Assembly (NCBI GenBank): GCA_900540635.1
Contig: UQGU01000081.1
Span: forward strand, 1 to 8,029
Reading direction: 5' to 3'
DNA length: 8,029 bases
Origin: an uncultured Eubacteriales bacterium
Lineage (GTDB): Bacteria > Bacillota > Clostridia > Oscillospirales > Oscillospiraceae
Shown here: positions 1 to 4,550 of the stretch, in pieces
Position numbering within the stretch: the first letter of the stretch is position 1
Layout of the letters: each line of letters opens with the position of its first letter
The notes under the pieces: model-generated
What the model was told of the DNA's origin: nothing
The model's input: the letters and a program-made list of their open reading frames with translations, nothing else
Database searches by the model: none
Translations under genes and position numbers: made by a program

Positions 1-72
1 GCGGAGACACCGGGGCAGGAACGGCATTGGAATAGGGCGGCAACAAAAATAAACACTTATGGAGGATATTAT
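1..72 (+). other. Upstream segment, probable end of a preceding gene (unresolved), plus ribosome binding site
   Basis: Too short to assign. Two + frames end in stops here (at 31-33 and 50-52), and the third runs on into the primase-type gene. A preceding gene of the same operon could therefore end here, but which frame it used cannot be told. The useful signal is GGAGG at 61-65, seven bases before the ATG at 73, which fixes the start of the next gene. No promoter is visible. Confidence 0.3.
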
Positions 73-678
73 ATGAATGTATTTGAAACAATCAAGGCAG
101 CTGTTCCCATGCGGGAAGCTGCCGAACACTACGGGCTACGGGTCCTGCCCAACGGCATGGCCTGTTGCCCATTCCACGATGACCATCACCCAAGCCTAAA
201 GCTAAACGAGGACTATTTCTTCTGCTTCGACTGCAATGCCCACGGAGATGTCATTGACTTTACCGCAAGACTGTGGGGCCTATCCGCGCAGGAAGCCGTT
301 GAAAAATTGAGAGGCGATTTTGGAATTGAAACGGGACAAATGCCCATTCCATTCCCTACTTTCCCGGCCGCTGCTCCAAATCTGGAACAGCTTTGTATCT
401 GCGTTCTCAAGGAGTATCTTCGACTGCTGCAAATCTGGAGGCTGCGATATACACCCGTCACCCTTGGCAGTGATCTGGATGAACGTTTTGTGGAGAGTAT
501 CCGAATGGAATCCATGGTCGATTTTTTCCAGGATACTCTGGTTACCGGGGATGCCGCACAGCGGGAATGGATTTTGCAGGCATTCCAAAAGGACAGCACA
601 ATCTACGAGCTGCGGGATTATGTAGAAAAACGGAACAAGGAGGAAAACGGCTATTACCAAGAAGATAAAATTACCTGA
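73..678 (+). CDS. CHC2 zinc-finger DNA primase-type protein
   Basis: This is a 201-residue cytoplasmic protein whose N-terminal half is a CHC2 zinc-binding domain of the DnaG primase kind. The predicted zinc ligands are C32, H35, C51 and C54 (C-x2-H-x15-C-x2-C), followed by the typical H-G-D-V-I-D-F stretch. In this family the domain recognises single-stranded template for primer synthesis. The protein is far shorter than DnaG (about 600 residues). No TOPRIM catalytic motifs are seen in the C-terminal half, so it probably does not make primers alone and may act with the helicase encoded next. The start is supported by GGAGG seven bases upstream. Its last 26 bases overlap the next gene if that gene begins at its proposed ATT codon, which suggests translational coupling. 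The role in replicating the element is inferred from context; the zinc finger itself is clear. Confidence 0.85.
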   Translation: MNVFETIKAAVPMREAAEHYGLRVLPNGMACCPFHDDHHPSLKLNEDYFFCFDCNAHGDVIDFTARLWGLSAQEAVEKLRGDFGIETGQMPIPFPTFPAAAPNLEQLCICVLKEYLRLLQIWRLRYTPVTLGSDLDERFVESIRMESMVDFFQDTLVTGDAAQREWILQAFQKDSTIYELRDYVEKRNKEENGYYQEDKIT

Positions 679-2026
679 CCGAACTCACCCTGTGTGGTTT
701 GACGGAACCAGCATTAACGAGGCGCTGTTCTGTGAGGAGTTTTTGCGGGAGCACAAAATCATCTATACAAACAGAGCCTTTTTCACCCCGGATGGGCGAT
801 TGACCGATGATTTATCGCTTCGGGGAGAAATCTATGAACAGCTGAAATGCTGTGCGGTGAATAACATTCCTCGAAAAATCAACAACATTCTGGAAGTCAT
901 GAAGCTGGAAGCCCAGGTAAACGATTTTCCGCCGGAAACAGATCGGATTCACCTGGCAAACGGAACGCTGTTCCTGGACGGACGATTTGCAGAGGGCAAG
1001 ACACAAATTGTACGCAGTCGACTCCCGATTGCGTATTGCCCATGTGCCCCAGAGCCTTCTCGCTGGCTTCAATTTCTGGATGATCTGCTGTACCCAGAGG
1101 ACATTCCCACGCTCCAGGAATTTATTGGCTACTGCCTGATTCCCAGCAATAAGGGGCAGCGGATGATGGTCATTAAGGGCAACGGAGGCGAGGGGAAAAC
1201 GCAAATTGGGACAGTGCTTGAAAGCATTTTCGGAACCAATATGAAGGACGGCAGTATCGGGAAAATATCCGAAAACCGGTTTGCCCGTGCCGATTTGGAG
1301 CACATTCTCCTGTGTGTAGATGATGATATGAAGATAGAGGCGCTGAAACAGACCAATTATATCAAATCCATCGTCACAGCACAGGGGAAAATGGACCTGG
1401 AGCGAAAGGGAACCCAAAGCTATCAGGGATGGATGTTTGCCCGCCTGCTGGCATTCAGCAATGGAGACTTGCAGGCACTCTATGATCGAAGCGATGGCTT
1501 TTACCGCAGACAGCTTGTGCTGACAACCAAGCGGAAAAATCCTGGAAGAATCGATGACCCAAACCTGGGAGAAAAGCTGAAAGCTGAGGCAGAGGGGATT
1601 TTCCTCTGGGCATTTGCAGGCTTACAGCGGCTGGTTGCCAACAACTTCAAGTTTACGGAGAGCTTCCGCATTCTGGAAAACCGGGAATCTGCCAGAAGGG
1701 ATTATAACAACATCTATTCCTTCCTGGAATCCGATGGTTATATTCGCCTCAAAGCAGATTCTTCCATCAGCTCCAAAGAGCTATATGCTGTCTATCGGAT
1801 GTGGTGTGACGAGAACTCTTTAACACCGCTGAAAGCCCGCAGCTTTAGCGATGCGATTGTTGCCAACGCACAGAGATACAATCTGGAACACTGCAACAAT
1901 GTTACCAATCCAGCCGGACGGCGGGTATGGGGCTTCATGGGGATTGAAGCAGTTGCCAGACCCGACATAAACGGCTTTTGTGGTGAATCGGCGCGTACGT
2001 ACGTACCGGGAAGCTGGGATGATTGA
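653..2026 (+). CDS. SF3 helicase / P4-type phage-plasmid primase protein
   Basis: This 457-residue protein belongs to the P4/D5-type group of phage and plasmid replication proteins. Visible motifs, numbered from the ATT start, are a Walker A loop G-N-G-G-E-G-K-T at 176-183, a Walker B stretch ending in V-D-D-D at 222-225, and an SF3 motif C with N270 at the end of A-F-S-N. These are followed by an arginine-rich F-Y-R-R segment expected near the arginine finger. The C-terminal 120 residues resemble the winged-helix end of such proteins. Its expected role is ATP-driven unwinding for replication of the element. Start choice: the first conventional start, GTG at 692, has no ribosome binding site. 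ATT at 653 lies nine bases after a perfect AAGGAGG (637-643) and overlaps the previous gene by 26 bases. It adds 13 residues (I-T-K-K-I-K-L-P-D-R-T-H-P). Family membership is firm; the ATT start is inferred. Confidence 0.85.
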   Translation: MTKKIKLPDRTHPVWFDGTSINEALFCEEFLREHKIIYTNRAFFTPDGRLTDDLSLRGEIYEQLKCCAVNNIPRKINNILEVMKLEAQVNDFPPETDRIHLANGTLFLDGRFAEGKTQIVRSRLPIAYCPCAPEPSRWLQFLDDLLYPEDIPTLQEFIGYCLIPSNKGQRMMVIKGNGGEGKTQIGTVLESIFGTNMKDGSIGKISENRFARADLEHILLCVDDDMKIEALKQTNYIKSIVTAQGKMDLERKGTQSYQGWMFARLLAFSNGDLQALYDRSDGFYRRQLVLTTKRKNPGRIDDPNLGEKLKAEAEGIFLWAFAGLQRLVANNFKFTESFRILENRESARRDYNNIYSFLESDGYIRLKADSSISSKELYAVYRMWCDENSLTPLKARSFSDAIVANAQRYNLEHCNNVTNPAGRRVWGFMGIEAVARPDINGFCGESARTYVPGSWDD

Positions 2027-2045
2027 GGTCACGGTACGTATGTAC
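1995..2045. repeat. GTAC-rich 14-bp inverted repeat across the helicase stop codon
   Basis: The left arm at 1995-2008 and right arm at 2032-2045 pair over 14 positions with one mismatch, around a 23-base loop. The left arm lies in the last codons of the helicase gene, the stop codon is in the loop, and the right arm is non-coding. Each arm contains repeated GTAC/TACG units. It could be a protein-binding site or an mRNA 3' structure; nothing in the sequence decides between these. Confidence 0.65.
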
Positions 2046-2054
2046 ACAGCAAAA

Positions 2055-2108
2055 TCCCCATTTGCCCGTATATTGGGGAAATGCATCGCAGCAATACGGT
2101 GCTTTTTT
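2055..2108 (+). terminator. Intrinsic terminator after the replication genes, with a preceding hairpin
   Basis: The stem at 2083-2088 pairs with 2097-2102 (six pairs, one G-T) around an eight-base loop and is followed directly by six T residues at 2103-2108. That is the form of a rho-independent terminator. A second perfect six-pair hairpin (2055-2060 with 2074-2079) lies just upstream. Together they should end transcription of the primase and helicase genes. The terminator stem is short, so read-through into the genes downstream is likely. Confidence 0.6.
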
Positions 2109-2290
2109 GATACCCAGGCACGACAATAGCGGGTTTGAAAAAGTGGATGGGAGGAATATACCGCTGCCATGGAAAAGCCATTCCTATCGAGCGAAAACGC
2201 CCAAAATCGCCCCGAAATCATACAGTAGAAACTGGCTTTAGACGTTTCCGTACTTCACGGAAAACTGCCAAAGGAAAGGAGGTGTCCGCG
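2109..2290. other. Spacer without a convincing gene
   Basis: Open frames cross this stretch on the + strand, but none has both a good start and a recognisable product. A weak promoter-like pair (TTGAAA at 2135-2140, TATACC at 2157-2162, 16-base spacer) could serve the small genes downstream of the terminator. Its -10 lacks the important final T. A GGGAGG at 2149-2154 is followed 14 bases later by ATG (2169) opening a frame of only 19 codons. Confidence 0.3.
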
Positions 2291-2461
2291 ATACCCCGTA
2301 TGCCTAAATATCTTAAGAGAGAATGGGCATTCTTTCTTGATGCACGCGGCAGAAAGAAATATAACGAGCTTTGTAGGAAATGTGAAAGGGACTGCAAGCA
2401 GAGCTTCCGCGCCATTCTTATTCGATGCCCGCATTACTTATCAAAGAGGAGACAAGCGTGA
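2291..2461 (+). CDS. Small four-cysteine protein of the mobile element
   Basis: This is a 56-residue basic protein of unknown function. Numbered from the proposed ATA start it carries C28, C31, C35 and C46, in the arrangement C-x2-C-x3-C-x10-C with H48 nearby, which could bind zinc. The N-terminal half is hydrophilic, with a W-x-F-F segment. There is no signal peptide or membrane segment. Start choice: AGGAGG at 2277-2282 lies eight bases before ATA at 2291. The first ATG (2300) is 17 bases from that site, which is too far for good initiation, and GTG at 2282 overlaps it. If ATG is used the protein has 53 residues. Its position between the replication genes and oriT/mobV suggests a role in mobilization or its regulation, but that is only inference from location. 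Confidence 0.6.
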   Translation: MPRMPKYLKREWAFFLDARGRKKYNELCRKCERDCKQSFRAILIRCPHYLSKRRQA

Positions 2462-2634
2462 TGGAATCCGGGTACCGCAGTCGTCGCTCTAGTCTCTGCG
2501 CATCCCCCGTCCCCATCGGGCGGTCCGCAGACCGGAAGATGGTCAGCCAGGGAGCAAATCGCTCCTTGGCTGTGGGTGGTAGCGGTGCAGCACAGGATGT
2601 GCGGAGACGATGGCACCCATGCCGCAGTCGATGA
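2461..2634 (+). CDS. Possible arginine-rich peptide, coupled to the four-cysteine protein
   Basis: This is a candidate 57-residue reading frame. Its ATG overlaps the stop of the preceding small gene as TGATG (2459-2463), and GAGGAG at 2446-2451 lies nine bases upstream, so the initiation signals are very good. The product is basic, with 11 arginines, ends in an R-R-R-W-H-P-C-R-S-R tail, and resembles no family I recognise. Doubt comes from the DNA: the frame runs through a series of strong hairpins that look like structural or transfer-origin DNA, and an Arg/Ser/Gly-rich composition is what GC-rich non-coding DNA gives by chance. It may be a real peptide, a leader that keeps ribosomes moving across the hairpins, or spurious. 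Confidence 0.3.
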   Translation: MESGYRSRRSSLCASPVPIGRSADRKMVSQGANRSLAVGGSGAAQDVRRRWHPCRSR

Positions 2635-2708
2635 TACGGTGTATCGTCGCTGCAGCCAAGGCTCCCGCAGGAGCCGCATTCCTCGTTTCCCCCTCGGAGA
2701 GCCCACGG
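2470..2708. repeat. Hairpin-rich region leading up to oriT
   Basis: At least five stem-loops can be read directly: 2521-2525/2530-2534 (5 pairs), 2545-2555/2561-2571 (11 pairs, one G-T), 2590-2594/2598-2602 (5 pairs), 2630-2637/2641-2648 (8 pairs, one G-T) and 2660-2665/2670-2675 (6 pairs). The first and last have the same loop, CGCA closed by C-G, also found in the oriT hairpin at 2750-2767. CCGCAG occurs six times between 2475 and 2761. Possible roles are an extended transfer origin, a single-strand initiation site for complementary-strand synthesis after transfer, or a structured RNA. The only partly coding explanation is the doubtful peptide frame at 2461-2634. Confidence 0.6.
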
Positions 2709-2767
2709 CACTTTGCAGCCGCAGGATGAAAGTGTCATAGTGGGTTATTACACTTCCGCAGAAGTGT
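2709..2767 (+). other. oriT: oriT of MobV (pMV158) type, predicted nic between 2744 and 2745
   Basis: The sequence TAGTGGG/TTAT at 2738-2748 differs at one base from the known pMV158 nic region TAGTGTG/TTAT, with the predicted cut after G2744. The surroundings also match that architecture. CACTTT at 2709-2714 can pair with AAAGTG at 2729-2734 upstream of the nick. AAGTGT at 2730-2735 can pair with ACACTT at 2750-2755 across it. A third perfect stem, 2750-2756 with 2761-2767 (loop CGCA), lies just downstream. The mobV start is 75 bases beyond the predicted nick, the usual place for this relaxase family. MobV would bind, nick and stay attached to the 5' end here. Confidence 0.75.
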
Positions 2768-2819
2768 TCCCCCGCAACCTACATTCTTCAAAAATCTAAA
2801 ATCAGGAGGTATTTTGCCT

Positions 2820-4094
2820 ATGGCAAGAGGCGACGGTATTGACCGTACCAGCGCAAGAAACGCAAAGATGACAGCCGCCAAAGTGGGCAACGCACAGGCC
2901 CACAATGAGCGGCAGAAAGAAAGTTATGTAAATCAAGATATAGTCCCAGAGAGAACGGAAAAGAATGTCCACTTCAAATCTCCCACAGGGGACTATATGG
3001 AAATGTTCGATCAGATGGTAGAATCCGGTGCAATCTCCACCCGTGGTCTAAAAGCTGATGCGGAGAAATTCGGAGAGCTGGTGTTCGATGTAAACTCTGC
3101 CTATTTCTACAACCACGGCGGCTATGACTTTGCTAAGAAGTTCTACACAGATGCCTACAAGGCCGCTGTGAGCATCGTGGGCGGTGAACAGTATATCCTG
3201 TCGGCGGTGATGCACGCCGATGAACGGAACCGGGCCATGTCTGAGAAGCTGGGAGAGGATGTCTACCATTACCATCTCCATGTGGTCTATATTCCTGTGG
3301 TAGAAAAAGAAGTCCGCTGGACAAAACGCTGCAAAGACCCGGCCCTGGTGGGAACCGTTAAGGAGCGGATTCACCAGGTCAGTATGAGTAAGAAGTGGGC
3401 TTCCCAGCCGGCAATCGGAGAGGATGGACAGCCACTGCTCACCAAGTCCGGTAAGCCTGTTCTGAAAAAGTCCTATTCCGTTCTACAGGACGATTTTTTC
3501 AATGCCATGCGCAGTGCCGGATACACAGACCTGGAGCGTGGCGAGCGTGGCAGCTCTGAGGAACATCTGACTGTGACCCAATTCAAGGTAGAGCGGGAGC
3601 AGAAACGTCTGAAGGGCCTGACAGAGCAAACAGCCCAGAAAGCCCAGGAGGCTGCGGTTCTAGGGAAGAAAATCGAACGCTATCAGAAGCAGGAAGTGGC
3701 CATTCAGAAAGTAGATGCAATCGAAGCCAAACCCGTTCCCCTGTCCTCTACAAAGGTGATTCTGGAACGCAAGGAGTACGAAGCTCTGAAGGCAACAGCG
3801 AAAAAGTACATTGCCCAGGAGAAGCGGGAGGGCGTTCTTCAAAAAGCACTGGATGCTGCCAAGGGCCTGATTAACGAGCTGAAGGCGGAGATCGCTTCTC
3901 TACGAGAAGAACTATCTTACTACCGCTCTCCAAAATTTCAAATGAAGCTCCATAAAATCGAAAAGGAAAATTTTGATCTCCGGGATAAACTCCGGGTCTA
4001 TAATCTCATCATTGACCGGCATGATTTGGGGCGGTTTTTCGGAAAGAACAGGAGCCTTGAAAAGCTCAGAAGCGAAACAAGGCACGAAAGATGA
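2820..4094 (+). CDS. mobV: MobV-family relaxase (Mob/Pre plasmid recombination protein)
   Basis: This 424-residue relaxase nicks oriT and leads the single strand into a conjugation channel supplied by a helper. Motif I is A-H-N-E-R at 27-31. H28 lines up with the DNA-linking histidine (H22) of pMV158 MobM, and the following N-x-D-I-x-P also matches. The metal-binding motif is present but stretched: H132 and E135 of H-A-D-E, then a 14-residue insert, then H150, H152 and H154 in H-Y-H-L-H, where MobM has a compact H-x2-E-x3-H-x-H. Residues from about 255 to 400 are a long charged heptad-like coiled coil, probably for dimerization or partner contacts. The start is ATG at 2820, ten bases after AGGAGG (2804-2809); an in-frame TTG six bases earlier is too close to that site. 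The oriT lies just upstream, so MobV binding there may also control its own transcription, as known for MobM. Confidence 0.9.
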   Translation: MARGDGIDRTSARNAKMTAAKVGNAQAHNERQKESYVNQDIVPERTEKNVHFKSPTGDYMEMFDQMVESGAISTRGLKADAEKFGELVFDVNSAYFYNHGGYDFAKKFYTDAYKAAVSIVGGEQYILSAVMHADERNRAMSEKLGEDVYHYHLHVVYIPVVEKEVRWTKRCKDPALVGTVKERIHQVSMSKKWASQPAIGEDGQPLLTKSGKPVLKKSYSVLQDDFFNAMRSAGYTDLERGERGSSEEHLTVTQFKVEREQKRLKGLTEQTAQKAQEAAVLGKKIERYQKQEVAIQKVDAIEAKPVPLSSTKVILERKEYEALKATAKKYIAQEKREGVLQKALDAAKGLINELKAEIASLREELSYYRSPKFQMKLHKIEKENFDLRDKLRVYNLIIDRHDLGRFFGKNRSLEKLRSETRHER

Positions 4095-4129
4095 TGGCGT
4101 AAACACCAAAAACATCTGTGAAGCCATCC

Positions 4130-4149
4130 TGATTGGGCGGCTCCAATCA
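4130..4149. repeat. Inverted repeat between mobV and xis
   Basis: A seven-pair perfect stem (4130-4136 with 4143-4149), with an extra G-T pair inside, lies in the 88-base gap between mobV and the excisionase gene. It is followed by A residues rather than T residues on the + strand, so it does not look like an intrinsic terminator. It may be an operator or an mRNA processing structure; the function is unknown. Confidence 0.5.
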
Positions 4150-4182
4150 TAAAAATCTGAAAGAAAGGAATTATTTCTGCCT

Positions 4183-4398
4183 ATGGCAAATCTGGAACAG
4201 CAGGCAATGCTCCTGCCTATCGACCGGAAAATGCTGCTTTCCATCCGGGAAGCAGCAGAATACAGCAACATTGGAATTAACAAAATTGATGAATTGCTGA
4301 AACAGCCCAATTGCCCTTTTGTACCATTCGTCGGTACGAAAAAGCTTGTAAAGCGCAAGGCATTCGAGGCGTACATCGAAGGGAAGGTCGCAATTTGA
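4183..4398 (+). CDS. xis: Excisionase, Tn916 Xis-like winged-helix DNA-binding protein
   Basis: This is a 71-residue protein of the Tn916-type excisionase family, small DNA-binding proteins that bend DNA near element ends and steer the integrase toward excision. The N-terminal part contains a helix-turn-helix of the form L-S-I-R-E-A-A-E-Y at 19-27, followed by I-G-I-N-K-I at 30-35. A short beta wing with G51-T52-K53 comes next, then basic K57-R58-K59 before the last helix. Length and pattern agree with Tn916 Xis (67 residues). The gene sits directly upstream of the integrase gene, the usual order in this group. AAAGGA at 4164-4169 serves as ribosome binding site, with a rather long 13-base spacer. 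The bases around its ATG closely match those around the mobV ATG. Confidence 0.85.
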   Translation: MANLEQQAMLLPIDRKMLLSIREAAEYSNIGINKIDELLKQPNCPFVPFVGTKKLVKRKAFEAYIEGKVAI

Positions 4399-4420
4399 AC
4401 AGTAGCGTCTTTCCCTCTGC

Positions 4421-4452
4421 TGCGCACCGATCTTTTCAAATTGGTGCGCACC
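4421..4452. repeat. GGTGCGC inverted repeat upstream of int (possible Int/Xis binding site)
   Basis: TGCGCACC at 4421-4428 and GGTGCGCA at 4443-4450 form an eight-base inverted repeat; the right copy is itself part of the ten-base palindrome GGTGCGCACC (4443-4452). The eleven bases AAATTGGTGCG at 4438-4448 recur exactly at 5757-5767, at the right end of the element. Recurrence at both places suggests a recognition sequence for Int or Xis. Its position just upstream of the int promoter would also suit autoregulation. Confidence 0.55.
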
Positions 4453-4469
4453 AAAAAGGCCAAAAGTTA

Positions 4470-4498
4470 TTGAAAGAATCTTGGTTTTATGGTATACT
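4470..4498 (+). promoter_or_regulatory. Predicted sigma-A promoter of the integrase gene
   Basis: TTGAAA at 4470-4475 and TATACT at 4493-4498 are each one mismatch from consensus, with an ideal 17-base spacer. A TG one base before the -10 adds an extended -10 element. Transcription should begin near 4505, giving a leader of about 45 bases before the int ATG. The GGTGCGC palindrome ends 17 bases upstream of the -35, so a protein bound there could affect this promoter. Confidence 0.8.
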
Positions 4499-4509
4499 AA
4501 GGCATCGTG

Positions 4510-4547
4510 GTGAACCTACGTTTCCTGCACACAGGAAAGGAGTTCAC
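4510..4547 (+). promoter_or_regulatory. Leader hairpin covering the int ribosome binding site
   Basis: In the predicted int mRNA leader, 4510-4515 pairs with 4542-4547 (six pairs) and 4521-4527 pairs with 4532-4538 (seven pairs, four-base loop). The two stems are separated by an internal loop. The ribosome binding site AAGGAG (4537-4542) lies partly in the upper stem, the internal loop and the base of the lower stem, and the ATG follows three bases after the hairpin. Folding should reduce translation of integrase from this transcript. Confidence 0.65.
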
Positions 4548-4550
4548 TAA

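Noticed and set aside
2169..2228. 19-codon frame starting at ATG 2169
   Set aside because: The GGGAGG is 14 bases away, the frame is very short, and nothing supports a product.
2023..2241. Open frame of 72 codons on the + strand after the helicase
   Set aside because: It needs a TTG start inside the helicase stop region with no ribosome binding site, runs through the inverted repeat and terminator, and has no recognisable family.
2135..2290. N-terminal extension of the four-cysteine protein from a TTG at 2135
   Set aside because: No ribosome binding site precedes that TTG, while a perfect one lies just before 2291. The extra residues are low-information and basic.
2713..2741. mobV promoter (TTGCAG, 17 bases, CATAGT) inside oriT
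   Set aside because: The pMV158 relaxase promoter lies in the same place, but both hexamers here are weak matches, so it was not listed as a feature.
2475..2761. CCGCAG copies as a CRISPR array or iteron set
   Set aside because: The copies are only six bases long with irregular spacing (37 to 97 bases), unlike either arrangement.
4130..4160. Inverted repeat after mobV as an intrinsic terminator
   Set aside because: The stem is followed by A residues rather than a T run on the + strand, and no minus-strand gene would use it.
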